A stretch of 64,000 nt of DNA from Terfezia claveryi (GCA_015179025.1 WHUX01000067.1:124001-188000); one strand, 5' to 3'. Positions 22,745-34,394 are shown, counted from the first letter of the stretch. Program-made: numbers and translations. The notes: a model not told the origin generated them from the letters alone.

Positions 22745-23830
22745 CCGGGCCAGCGCGAGATCGGTTTGTTGTCTCGCGGGGGGCCGGGGCCCTCGGGAGA
22801 ACGCGGGAGCACATAAATTTTCCAAGTAAGTAAAGTTTTGATATAGTAGATGCAACGTGAAATAAAGCATGCGATGGAATACAAAGTGCAAGAAAAGTAC
22901 GAAATGAGATTGGATATTAAGCAGAAGGGCCGGAAACATGTATTGTGTCCTCCTTAGAGAATTCTGACGAGAACAAACTGGAACGAGATTCGTTGGTACT
23001 TATGAGATTTATTGGTACATATGAGATTTGTTGGTAGATTTGAGATTTGTAGGATGACATGGTGTAGTACATTCTAGGCTCAAACGGAGACAGGAACAGT
23101 GGCGAATTTATATGTAGTTAATGTAGTTAAGGAAGCAGCCTCTCTTAATGATAGGCGGTTAGCACTATATGCGGATAATATCTGCAATTGATCCATATCA
23201 GGATGCGTAAAATTTGGCGGGAGCTGCTGTAGTTCACAGGTTGAATAATAGTGGTTCAGTATGCCATGGAGAGTTAGCAGCTGATATCTATCAGGGTGAA
23301 TGATCTTGCAGAACAGCCTATGTGCATTGGTTGCATGTCGGTCAATTCTGGGAATGTAAAGTGAAACTAGGTCACCAACGTCAAAGTGTACAATATCTTG
23401 CGATTTGCAGTATTTCATAATCATCTGAGTACGAGCCTTTGAAACATGCCTTGAGTGGCGAGCCTTCGTAGTGTGGCAATGCAGGTTACAAGTATGCCGT
23501 ATATAGCAAGCTCACCATTGTAAACGGTGGATACCCGGTAGAAACTCGTTATTGCAAGCATGCCCTGCGTGGCGAGCTCACCATATCTTGAGTAGTTAGC
23601 ATAGCTGCTGCCAGTGGTAAGCGCGTCTGAGGCCTATTGTGCCAGGTACTGACCGATAGACAGTCATGCGTCTAGTTCAGGGTAATGAGCTCACCCGATA
23701 GCCACATTATCGAAATTATCAATATACCGTAAACCTCATTTTTCTCATACTCGGGTGGCCGGCCATCCCGCATTCTCCCGCGGGATCCGGGCCAGCCAGG
23801 AGATGGGTGGTTCCCTGGGGCGGGCCTTTT
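22745..23830 (-). mobile_element. Transposon end with integrase C-terminus, left copy
   Basis: The minus strand encodes a remnant at 23,424-23,080: HFDVGDLVSLYIPRIDRH, then HPDRYQLLTLHGILNHYY and LSLREAASL. This matches the C-terminal region of the integrases predicted as KRAB-A-domain-2-like (Ginger/KRBA2-type), where a VGD-V.V.VP.VDR motif precedes a Cys-rich CXC module. The CXC part is ruined here by stops but intact in the right copy. The segment 23,460-23,830 continues the element and ends in GC-rich words (CCCGCGGGATCCGGGCC). An inverted copy lies at 26,390-28,640. Confidence 0.6.
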
Positions 23831-25130
23831 GAAATTGTAACGAAGTGTAGTTACACGTACTTTATATTTTTGTTTCCTATAGGTAGACTTGGCGCTGCCA
23901 GGATTTCAGATCGCGTGACCTTATGCATGTGAAACCTTTCTGTTCTGTACGTTGATGTTTGATTCTTTACAACTCTTCCCGCTAGCAATCAAATCTTCAC
24001 CCCTACCGTATCCGACATCTACTCATGGGTCCAATTTGCTGCGCCCATTGTTTTTGTAAATACGACCCAGCTCTCTGGACACTAACTCAGAATGGCCTAC
24101 GTATGAAGACATGCAATCCGTGATGACAATAAGGACTCCATATAAAAATGTAGTATATTGGTCTAACTAACCGCTTTGCAGCGGAACAGAGAGGGAACTT
24201 TGAGAGAGCAGAGCTTGAGAGCTGAGGATGATACTTCCCATGTGTCACTAAGAAGAACAGAAAGGAATAAATGGAGATCCAGATCATTAACGCCTTCCTG
24301 CGGCCGGCAAATTTCCTCAAGATTTGAACCTCTCTTGCATTCTCATCCTTCTTCTTCTACCCACCGTTACTCTCCTCCTCACCATGCTTCTTCTCCTCCC
24401 CCTCTCCGTCTCCACCGGGAACGAGAATTTGCTTCGTATGCGAGAACTTTGGAGGATTTCGTAAATCTTCAATTGGGGGAGTATTACAATTTGTGAGGAG
24501 GCCGGAATTGGGACAAAGATTCGAGCAGTAGGAGATACAAGGATTTGCGACTCATGGGGGAATGTCCAAACGGGCTTCAGGCGCGCCTTTGGGTGGAGTT
24601 AGAACACCGCACAAGGCCTTACCCTGCCTAAGGTGACCGTTGAGTTAGGACCAAAGGAAAGGCATTCCGGTTCGTTGTATCTCGAGTGAAGCGATTGGAA
24701 GATCTTGCATTCATGAATCCCGTTCCCCTTAGTTGGGTTTCGAGTATGGCCACCGTAAAGAATACTGCAGCTCGCTTAGAAGAGGAAAGGAGGCTTGATC
24801 TCATGGATATTTCATGATTCTCGTGCACTGCTGGCTCTTAGTTCAATTCCTGGCGTGATATTTTTTTTCCCTTTTTGCTTCTTTTTTTTTGTGCTCTAAT
24901 ACTCCTAGGGATCATTGCCATATCAGGCTCAGCTACCTTGTTATAACATTCTACCATTTGATCTCAAACCATGTGTCTACGGCACTGGAATACATTCTTC
25001 TGATGAACTTTTGTGCAGCTGAATGCCCATTGCCAACGTGTCTGGCGTGCTGCGTAGTGAAGATGCCACATCCAACACATGCATGATTTAAGAAGGATCG
25101 CCAATCATACCACACATACCTACCTATGAT
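23831..25130. other. Repeat-zone spacer with no clear gene
   Basis: This lies between the two inverted transposon arms. A 106-codon open frame at 24,176-24,496 is Arg/Ser/Pro-rich with no family I recognise, and later frames break at once. The part at 24,940-25,130 is an inverted relative of the repeat at 9,240 and 10,187. Confidence 0.35.
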
Positions 25131-25544
25131 CCCATCGGCCTCGGGATGTTCCTAGATTCTGGGGGACGGGGGTCAGGCGTATTCTTGTTTCATTTCTTAT
25201 TTTCATTCGGAATTGTTTTGTATTGAATTAACTTGGCCGGGGCAGATTTCTCAGAATCACGTATAGCAATATAACACAAGTACAAAGGAACTATAAACTA
25301 TAGGCCATATCCCTTATGGGATTGCAAATAACCTCGAGAACTGGGTCTGGAGGTGGCTACCAGGGCCGGGGCCATAGGGAAGTAGCTGCAAAGTGAATGG
25401 TGCCATGGCCAGGGCTCAAGGAATGCATATTAGGGACTCCAGAGTCATTCCCATTGCCATAGTTCCTGATTCTACTACACTTGCATACCATATACTACTC
25501 CAAAAACAGCGCCAGAGAGAATAACAACAATAACTGCAATAACA

Positions 25545-25871
25545 ATGTCACACTTTCTAGTTGAGGAACTTTTGACGCTTGAGCTCGAGGAATTCATAGA
25601 AAATCACGGTATAGTCACCTATGTTGGCACGACAGGACATCGCGTATTGCTGATGGGCTGTGAGATTGAAAAGGAAGTGGTTCAAACCTTGATCAAGGTT
25701 ATTGTTGATAAGTGGATCGAGGATAAAGTCACCAGGATGGATGAGCTTGAAGCTACGTATGGCATGAGTTCGGCGATTACGGTTCAGGAGCATGTGAGGG
25801 CTAAATTGATACTCTTGGGGGTATACGACGATGCTGAACCCACTGAGTACATCAGCAAGGAGAAGGTATGA
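25545..25871 (+). CDS. Small orphan ORF, family copy 2
   Basis: A 108-residue relative of the ORF at 20,983, about half identical by eye. Best-kept words are TLIK.IV.KW, QEHVR..LILL.VY and TEYISKEKV at the C-terminus. It stops right after KEKV, whereas copy 1 runs five residues longer. The upstream 400 bases are nearly identical to those of copy 1, including CACTTGCATACCATA and the start context, so both may be transcribed in the same way. No family recognised, and no targeting signal or membrane segment. Its neighbours are all repeats. Confidence 0.6.
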   Translation: MSHFLVEELLTLELEEFIENHGIVTYVGTTGHRVLLMGCEIEKEVVQTLIKVIVDKWIEDKVTRMDELEATYGMSSAITVQEHVRAKLILLGVYDDAEPTEYISKEKV

Positions 25872-26339
25872 ATTGGTATATCTAGTTTCATACCTTCCTA
25901 TTTGGGGATTGTTTAGTATTGGATTAACTGGATTAACTTTGTTGGGAAGATTTTCAATTTTGATAGTATTTACCTGATTTTATTTTAACCATACCTAACC
26001 ACCTGTTAGCAATATTATTATGTGATTTTGGGTTGTCCCTATATGTTGATGATATCAGCGCCTAGTCAGCACTAGACGTAGTGAGGTATGGAAGAAGCAG
26101 GCTCGTTATCATAGGCAATGGTACACTATAGTATATTTCTGGCCACAACCCAGCGAAAACACATCAAGACCTGTTGATTGAACCGTGCCTCATCCTCAAC
26201 GCCAACATCAAAGGCCGCATCGGCCGCTACATATACCCGCCACTCTCAACTGCCCATGGAACAGGAACGGAGCCTAGGCATCAGCTCCAACACAGCTCGC
26301 TCCTCTATAGCCGGTTAGTGATACCACAGGGGGGCTCCG

Positions 26340-28640
26340 GTCCACCGCGAGAAATATAAACTCGTGGAAGGCCTGGCCACTCGCGAGAGGCCCGGGCCCC
26401 CCAGGAGACCACCCATCTCCTGGCTGGCCCGGGCCCCGCGGGAGAATACGGAATGGCCGGGCCCCCGGCGAGGATGAGAAAAACGAGGTTTACGAAATCT
26501 TAATAATTTCGATAATCGGGCTATCGGGTGAGCTCATTACCCTGAGATAGACACATGATCTGTCTATCGGGTGCTTAAATTGTCAATATGCAAGTGTCAG
26601 TATCTGGCACAAGAGGCCTCAGACGCGCCTACCACTGGCAGTACCTATGCTTACTACTCAAGATGCTTGCGAAATTTACTTCTTTTTTATTGAAGTCTGT
26701 ATACGTCTATGGAACCTAAGACTATGAGACGGATGCTGCGGCATATGGTGAGCTCGTCATGCAGGGCATGCTTGCAATACCTAAATGGTGAGCTCGCTCT
26801 ACACGGTATGCTTGCCACATAGTGATGAGTGCCCATGGTTTAGGCAGGTAAGACCGTAAGAGTCACCCTTCTGGGATGCAAACACGAGAATGGAGGAAGG
26901 AGGGAGAAGAAACCTTCGAGGCCACGGAGGCCTTCTTCAACTATGTCTATCACGAGCTCACCTAACCGGGTTATTTATTAGTTCGTTCTTACGAGTTTCC
27001 TTATTTAGTTCTTGGCTTTTCGGATTATCCTTTTTCACGAGACCCTTGAGCTCTTGGTTTCTTGGGCTATTCCTTTTCACGAGGTCCGTTTTGAATTCTT
27101 GGTTTTTCGGGTTATTCTTTTATCAGAGTACTTTATATACTTAGCGCCAGACCTGGGGTATCCGGTTATTTTCCTCCAAGGCAGTACGAAAAGAGGCGAG
27201 AACGAAAGCAGGATACGGCATCAGAAGGGTGGAGTGGGACCGACATTCCTTATCAGCCTACACCTGGCTACGCACGAACAAAGGCCCCCAGAAAAGCTGG
27301 CTCCATCATATCGGCAAAGCGGAGTCAGCTGAGTGCGTATGCGGCCACCCCTCAGAAACAGGAGAACACATCGTGTTCACGTGCCCACGCTTCGACCGCC
27401 CCAGGAGGGCCCTTTTAGGGGGAAAGCGCCGTTGGGAAGAACTCGACAAGCCGGAATGGAGAAAGGAGGGAGAGGAGTCTTAAGAGGCCACGGAGGCCTT
27501 TTTCAAGCTGTTGTATCAGGAGCTCACCTAGTTCTTAGCCGCATTGAGAGGAGGGCGAGCAGAGTTATTTTCACGAATCTCCTTTGTTCCATTAGTTACC
27601 AGTTCCTTTCATTCTTCCAGCTAGTCACAATTTTCTCCGGGAGTGTGGTTTTGTTTGTTTCTCTCAGTTTCATAGTTCATTATTAAAGAAGCGAGGCTCA
27701 GTCAGGCCCATGGGTCATCGGCTAGGCCGTTAATGACAGCATGGGGCCTCATCTTGGTGTTTGTACGTTACTTGCGCGGGTCTGGCAGATTAACTTGCCT
27801 CACCCTTGAATCCACCGGGCTTTCGTGTGGCTCCTCATGGTTCCCCTAATGGGACCGCATAGGAGTATCAAGTATTTATATAAAAAATAAAAAATAAAAA
27901 AATGGGGTACCCGGGTGGATTCAGCGACAAGGCAAGTTAATCTGCATTGCCACATAACGAAGGCTCGCCACTCAAGGCATGCTTCAAAGGCTCGTACTCA
28001 GATAAGTATGAAATATAGCAAATCGCAAGATATATTGTAACACTTTGATAAGGGTGACCTAGTATCGCTTTACGTTCCTAAGAATTGACCGGCATCAACC
28101 GATACGCATAGGCTCCATCCTTAAACCTCCTGATCGCTATCAGCTGCTAACTCTCCATGGCATAACAGCCCCCGCCAAATTTTACACATCCTAATTTGGA
28201 TCAACTGCACACATTATCCGCATATAATGCAAACCCCCTATCATTAAGAGAGGCTGCTTCCTTAACTATATTGTCTCAGCCTGAAACTACATGTAAATGT
28301 AAAGGAAAATGTCAAACTCGCTACTGTTCCTGTTTGCGTTTGAGCCGAGAATGTACTACCAGATGTCACCTTACAAATCTTATATGTACCAACAAATCTG
28401 GTTCCACTTGTCCTCATCAGAACCAGAATTCTCCAAGGAGGACACAATACATGTTGCCCGCCCTTCTGCTTGATGTCCAATCTCATTTCGTACTTTACTC
28501 CCCCTTTGTATTCCCTTGCGTGCTTTATTCCACGTTGTATCTACTATATCTCAAATTTTACATGGGAAATTATGTGCCCCCGCGAGCCAGGCCTCTCACG
28601 AATATTGAGTTCTCGCGGCTGGCCTCGAACAGAATTTCAA
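26340..28640 (+). mobile_element. Transposon end with integrase C-terminus and CXC motif, right copy
   Basis: This is an inverted copy of 23,830-22,745, interrupted by a LINE fragment (26,822-27,946). The integrase part at 27,967-28,260 is broken by stops. From 28,196 the frame is open for 157 codons and includes the Cys-rich module CKCKGKCQTRYCSC...CTTRCH (about 28,292-28,370). That is a tesmin/TSO1-like CXC pattern (CxCx3Cx3xCxC) found at the end of KRBA2-type integrases. Upstream, 26,390-26,830 matches 23,830-23,460. The outer word GCCAGGCCTCTCACG near 28,583 resembles the left border. It looks non-autonomous and dead. Confidence 0.6.
26822..27946 (+). mobile_element. LINE fragment inserted in the integrase transposon
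   Basis: Ten-base direct repeats TTGCCACATA flank the insert (26,812-26,821 and 27,947-27,956), a likely target-site duplication. Inside, an 84-codon frame (27,229-27,483) encodes the end of a non-LTR retrotransposon ORF2: the post-RNase H stretch with RGPQKSWLH-like GPQKSWLHHIGKAES, zinc-knuckle-like CVCGHPSETGEHIVFTCP and a terminal EELDKPEW. This is the Tad1/CgT1-type C-terminus. A second, shorter copy of the stop region and tail lies upstream (26,890-26,965). The 3' end (AAAAATAAAAAATAAAAAAA, then an inverted piece of its own tail at 27,905-27,945) is unusual. Confidence 0.7.
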
Positions 28641-31516
28641 AAGCTCCATTGTGTTGCCAGAATATTTAGTATCCAATGTTTGAGTCCCCTACACGTAGGT
28701 CAGCGAATCCCTTTTTGCTCGTTTCCCAACTGATGAATGAAACACCAAGAGTAACTCAATGATCTCCTCTTTGTTGGGTGGAGCTGAGGCTTCTTATTCC
28801 TTGAAATTGTAACTTCACTAAATAAGACAGTATGGGAGCGACGCAAGAGGGCGCAGCCAAAAATGCTGGTATTTCCGTGGTAACAGACTGAGCATGGTAA
28901 CTCTATACATACCATTGATGATGACAAAACGTACGTAGAGTGTGAGGTGTCTCTTCTAAGTCTAAGTACATGATCCCTCTCACTCATCTATCTATGTAGC
29001 CGCTAATAGACAACCAGTCTACAATTTCCCAGTTAGGTATCCTCTCTCCGCCATTACCCTTTCACCCCCACACCATGAGCCGCAACCGAAGAGGTCGTTC
29101 TTATTGAATTATGTGGTAGACAACATATGCACATATTATATATTCGTTCCTCACAGGATATAAGTTCAACAGGATATAAGTATGGAAATCGCAAATTGAT
29201 CGGTTGGGGCATCTGCATGACTTCTCGAATACAATAATAATGCAGATGAAAGGATACAACTAAGTCCAGCAAGTCTCCAAGTAGTGTTAATCTTTTCCCC
29301 AAAGCGACATATTAAAGGGATAAAGCGTTATGACCTCCAGCAGTAGGTAAGAAATAGAGAACTTGACGTACAGATTGGTAGAAAAGAAATCATCCACATA
29401 AGATGCATTGTAGGTGTTACTCCTCAACCTACAAAATTCTCCAATATGCAGTCTTTCGGCTGCTTAGGGGGTATGATATTTTTTTGCCACCAGCTGTACC
29501 ATACATGTGCCAATAATTCAGGGTAACTATTGTTTTGAGCCACAGATAACATTTTGCAAGAACTACAGTCAACCGGGCGGGTTCTACGCGTGGCAATGGA
29601 CTGAGCATATAGTGTACTTTTCTGATGCTTTCTATACACTGTTGTTTTGCATTTTTTTTTTTTGAATTGTAGCCTGGGGAAATCCGGGGACAAAATTAGA
29701 CCTGGGTTCGCTCACGGGCAATTTAAATAATTACTCAATTTGGTGTATAATGCACTTGTATTGAAAAAGATTTACGAGTACTGATTTACCCCCCCAAAAA
29801 AGAATTGATAATGGTATACCTAGGTGGAGCTATCTCAGCGACTGCAATAGATTCATGTATTTCCCAATTGATTAGACCTCCATCTAATATTCCAATTTTG
29901 TTCAGCCAGAGCTAAAGGTTTAATGTGTTAACACTTTCGTATGTCAAGAAATATCACTTAAAGTATCGGCAATAACAATTAGAGTAGAAGTTTTTGCAAA
30001 CACCTGAAACGAAAACACCAGTAGTTATACTTAGCAATCTGCGTATAAATAAGTACCTGCGACTAAGAAAGTACTGTTTTGCACCTTACCTGGATCCTAT
30101 AAGTAAGAAATAGCTGGGATTTTTCTTACTTATAGGATAATCCGTGTAGACAAATATTATTATAATGATAATTATTCCAAACTTCATGGAATTCCATATA
30201 GCGTATTGATATTCAGTACAAGATGGTCTATATAGCCTAAACCATAAGGTCCCATCTATTAGAACCCCCCATGGATAAGAACCCCATAGATAAGAAACTA
30301 ATTTTTAAATACCCATTGCATAGGAAATGTTACAGATTTCTACACTAGCAATAAACTCAGTATCCTCGTCTTATTCCATTCATCATCAGAGATGAAGGTG
30401 ATAAGTTGTTAACTATACTAGCATGTACTTCATCATTTGAAGGCCTTGAGGTAATTTGTCTGGATTTCCCCTTATTCAATGTCTGCCGTCTGGATCCCAC
30501 TAATCAACAGGAAGGGTATGTGATGTGGATGGGGTGGTCAAAAATGACTTCATAGGGTGTTTTTTTGAGTGTAGCAGAATGTTTTTTTTGATTCACATTT
30601 ACCAAATTGAGGAATTATATCAATTGCCCGCGACCGGCACAGAGGGTATGCCGCCCGCGAGCGGCCCAGAACATATATCTCAATCCCACTTTCATTCCTA
30701 CAGTATATAGGTTGTTAAATTCAAGTCTGGAAAAGAAAGTAGGTGTCAATAAACTTGGAGGATCAAAAAAAGTAGCCAAGTGACAGTTCAGGGTTGAAAT
30801 AGTATGGATCTCCAGAACTAGTTGAAATAGAACTGTCTTACCAGAAGACTGAATCAAAGTCAACAGTCTCATGGAAATCACAGATAACTGTTGTTGCTGA
30901 CATGATAATTACTTAGAGGAGTTTGACCCAAATGTTCTGAATTGAATTCCTAAAGAATAACATGTGTAAGTCAGGCAGTGTTGAGATACTTGTCTCATCC
31001 ACTCTCTTGAGATACTTCGTCAAATCCCGAAATATTCAGTTCTGCTACCTTCTACTCCAGTCTACAATGCGTAAAAATAGGGTTATGCGGTTAGTTATAG
31101 GTTTCCGCGTTGAAGGCTGGGGTTTAGGGTGTCCAGGTAAGCAAAAGGTATTAACTAGGGAGATGCGGATGCAGAAGACGTATTGAAGGGAGGATCATGG
31201 TATAGAATGGACTTTGGTACTGTACTCTCTGGAGACTGAGAATATGGGTGAAAGGGTTTGGGGAGGACAAGGTAGAGTCGGTCAGGTGTCACCATAATAG
31301 ATATGTGGAACGAGGAATGGAGCGGCGGATATCAGATCATAGGAGAGACAGTAGTCCGGTTAAGAGACGGAATGAAAGTGAAGATAGAAGAACCATGGCC
31401 AGTGTCTAATGCACGGTACGCATTAATATGGGGTTTATTGGGAATAATTAAATCCAACCCTCTGGCAAGTCCAAGAAGGGAAATCCGACGGTTGCAGGAA
31501 AAAATAAAAACGAACT
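28641..31516. other. Intergenic, AT-rich, no gene recognised
   Basis: No supported coding sequence. Notable items are a perfect 17-base inverted repeat (30,094-30,138, separate entry), a TAAGAACCCC repeat near 30,260-30,300 and the 30-base word at 30,646 shared with 13,132. Confidence 0.4.
30094..30138. repeat. Perfect 17-bp inverted repeat, 11-base loop
   Basis: The left arm 30,094-30,110 (ATCCTATAAGTAAGAAA) is the exact reverse complement of 30,122-30,138. It could be a terminator-like hairpin or the remnant of a fold-back element. No gene ends beside it. Confidence 0.85.
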
Positions 31517-31600
31517 GGCTCAGCTGGGATTTGAACCCAGATCACTCAGCCTCCGCCTGAAATCAGCAGGTGCCTACATAGTGAGAGTCATACCATGCCT
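31517..31600 (-). mobile_element. SINE copy F (head)
   Basis: Reverse-strand head with acceptor word GGCTCAGC, B box region GGGTTCAAATCCCAG, insert CTGATTTCAGGCGGAGG and a shortened 5' end lacking CAGTGGTCTAA. The tail is missing or diverged. Confidence 0.7.
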
Positions 31601-32127
31601 TTTTCTGAGGTATGGACTGGGGTTGTTGACTTGGACCTTATTGATTTTGAGTCCCTCCAACTAGCTGGGCTTCCAGCCCTCGTTAAACCAACCCATATTA
31701 TCGGCAATCGACATATTTAAGCGGCTTACCCATAGATTTGAATCCGGGACTCACATCAACCAAGTTAGGCTACCAGTAGTGCTTGGGGGGGTCCTGTATC
31801 ATGCTCCCAAGGTGCCTGCTTGCTACCCTTGTTCTGCTCTCCTCTTCTCCTAGCCTAGTCAATACCTCTTCTCAGGGGCCACAACGCACTTCTATCCAGA
31901 TCACCCTGTGCAACCAGGCTACCATTGACAGACAGGGGCTTTAATTTGGGTTGTGATATTGGGTGAGGTGTAGATGGCGTGTACTAGGAACTCGGGCTCT
32001 AGGGCTTTACAGTTGAGATGCGTACAGGTGTAGTCTGGATGTAGTTTGTACCACTCATCTGGATGGGAGTAACCAGACTATAGTGGCCGAGCTACTTATT
32101 CTACTTTGCAGTTGCCTAATCAAAACA

Positions 32128-32470
32128 GGCACAGTGGTCTAAGGTATGACTCTCACTATGTAGGTACCTGCTGATTTCGGGCGATGGTGGGTGGTCTGGG
32201 TTCAATTCCCAGCTGAGCCGATACTCTTTTTGCATCTCTCCTTATCTTTTCTTGTGTTTGCTAGTCATATTTGTAAGATCTGGTAGAAGTTTGGGCCGGG
32301 CGCAAAACCAGCAAACCCGATATTCTGTTGAAAACTGGTCCGCGTCCAATTCGAAGCGGAGGGGCGTGCCATCAGGCTATGATTCCCAATGCCCCTACAT
32401 GCTACTTATGTAGTTTAGAGCGTCTTGTGATGTGATGGCAGGAGCGGACATTACCCTCAACTCATGAAAG
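32128..32470 (+). mobile_element. SINE copy G (near full length)
   Basis: The head at 32,128-32,219 has A box TGGTCTAAGG (one base lost), the insert and B box GGTTCAATTCC. The tail follows copy A (GGGCCGGGCGCAA, TCCAATTC, GTGATGTGATGGCAGG) to the ACATTACCCTCAACTCATG word. Confidence 0.78.
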
Positions 32471-32607
32471 GCGACTTTTCGAAGGATTAATTATTAAGAT
32501 GACCGTGGAGATGTGACGTCGAATAGCCTTGTAGTTGCGGGAGCTGGCAAATCTATGAAGATTGCCTAAGTAGTCACTTGTAGCGGTAGGTACAAACAGA
32601 GGGGAAA

Positions 32608-32695
32608 GGCAAAGTGGTCTAAGGGAATGACCTAGTGTAGTAAGCACTGGTTTCTAGTGTAGATACCTGCCGATTTCAGGCGACGTAGAACTGGA
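32608..32695 (+). mobile_element. SINE copy H (decayed head)
   Basis: It begins GGCAAAGTGGTCTAAGGGAATGA and keeps GATACCTGCCGATTTCAGGCGA. The T arm is lost, so this is half a head. Confidence 0.55.
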
Positions 32696-32739
32696 CTCAT
32701 ATAGTCTCGATCAGACCCTCGTAGTTATCGTAGAGGACT

Positions 32740-32969
32740 CATATCTAGTCTGTTTGGCACAAGCTCCCCCGCCAAACAGTTCTCTCCAAAACAGAATATC
32801 GGCTTGCACCTAGGCAATTCTATCGCTTTAGCGAGCTAGAAAAGATAAGGAGAGATGATAGGCAAAAAGAATATTGGCCCAGCTGGGAATTGAACCCAGA
32901 TCACTCACCCTCTGCCTAGAATTAGCAGGTACCTACACAGTGAGAGTCATACCATTAGACCACTGTGCC
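32740..32969 (-). mobile_element. SINE copy I
   Basis: The head occupies 32,876-32,969 on the minus strand with intact A and B boxes, CTCAC-type anticodon stem, insert and T stem. The tail extends to lower coordinates (AAGATAAGGAGAGATGATAGGCAAAAAG) and decays near 32,740. Confidence 0.75.
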
Positions 32970-33487
32970 TTTCTTGGCTTATTACCTCTCCTGCCTCGCT
33001 CTTACACTACACAGCTACGATTTTGTAACTTAGGCCCAGCGCCCGTAATATTCCCTACTCCGCCAATGTTCACATCTTCATCGTCTCAGCAACCATCTCG
33101 TGATCCATCATCTCACTGACAGTCTTTGAGCAGATCTATTTTCAAAAGCCCAAACCTTACCAGTACTGTTTCCATTCATAGATATGGAGTAACATTACTA
33201 ACCTGGTTGGCACAAGCCTCTCGTAGAGAATAACATTACCGCAGCTGGCCTATTAACGGGACCAGCCTGGACTACACATCATACGTCCGTCCATTGATGC
33301 CTACCACTTGAAATCATCAGACTAATGTCAAGTCCTCTTACAGCTGGGATAGGTAAACATCAATTTATGCTAGTGAAGCGAAGATAAATCAGACGATCTC
33401 CCATTGCGAGCTCTCATTTCTCAGGATAGGCGTAAGAAAAGAGGAGGTGAGGTTAAAATAGGGAAATATGGCATTAAAAAAAATATT

Positions 33488-33583
33488 GGCACAGCTGGGA
33501 ATTGAACCCAGATCACTCACCCTCTGCCTAGAATTCGCAGGTACACCTACATAGTGAGTGTCATACCATTAGACCACTGCGCC
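33488..33583 (-). mobile_element. SINE copy J (head)
   Basis: A complete head with acceptor GGCGCAG, A box TGGTCTAATGG and B box GGTTCAATTCC, plus two extra bases in the insert. Only an A-rich stretch of the tail is seen. Confidence 0.75.
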
Positions 33584-33649
33584 TTTTTATGAGTAGCCCC
33601 TACAAAGTAAAATACAACTCCCGGGTCTCAAAATCTGACTATCGCTTTA

Positions 33650-33799
33650 GCTTTGCAAGGCGGAGCTAGAAAAGATAAGAAGAGATGATAGGCAAAAAGA
33701 ATACTGGCTCAGCTGGGAATTGAACCCAGATCACTCACCCTCTGCCTAGAGTTAGCAGGTCCCTACATAGTGAGAGTCATACCATTAGACCACTGTGCC
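33650..33799 (-). mobile_element. SINE copy K
   Basis: The head 33,706-33,799 folds best of all copies on the minus strand: GGCACAG/CTGAGCC, anticodon stem CTCAC/GTGAG and T stem CTGGG/CCCAG, with a 20-plus-base insert in the anticodon loop. A short tail runs to about 33,650 (GCTAGAAAAGATAAG complement). Confidence 0.8.
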
Positions 33800-34175
33800 T
33801 TTTTGAGGTGTGACTGAGGGAGTTGATTTTGCTTGCTCAACTACGTGGGTGGGATTTTAAGCCTCGAGGCCGTCTAGCAGACACTGTATCTCCATAGGTA
33901 CGCCTCAAATAAACCCACGCACAAACCTAGTTGGTCGTGATAACCCTAGTCATGCTATCGATATACTACCACCCAATAGTGGGTGACAGTGTTCATCCGC
34001 TCCTAATACCAAAACATAAATCGTACGTATAGCGACATTCACTCATCGCACTTTAGAAAATGTCATTCTGGCTCTCGGTTTGATGGTGAGTAGATCACTC
34101 GACCCAAATAAGCACTCCTCTTGACAAGGTAGAGCAAATGTAGGAAGAGGAGCTGGGGTAATTGCAAAAAGGAAG

Positions 34176-34268
34176 AAATAGCTCAGATGGATGTTGAGCC
34201 TGCCCTCTGCGCTGAACTCAGTAGGAATCTACGCAACAGTAGTCTCCCCATTAGACCATTGTGCCTTT
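34176..34268 (-). mobile_element. SINE copy L (decayed head)
   Basis: It keeps the A-box side (ATTAGACCATTGTGCC on the plus strand) and traces of the insert (CTCTGCGCTGAACTCAG). The B box is degraded (TAGCTCAGATGGATGTTGA). Confidence 0.6.
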
Positions 34269-34394
34269 TAAGTTGTCCTCTTCTCTTACTCTCAAGCGAG
34301 TGGATGTTTCCTCTGCCGAGGGGTTGTCGGCTCCTGTAATACATCTTGATATAATAGAACCCACAAATGCCATTGCAGATCCACTTTGCATCTA

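Noticed and set aside
24176..24496. 106-residue Arg/Ser-rich ORF
   Set aside because: Not recognised, no support from neighbours or splice signals, and it lies between repeat arms. Left as unsupported.
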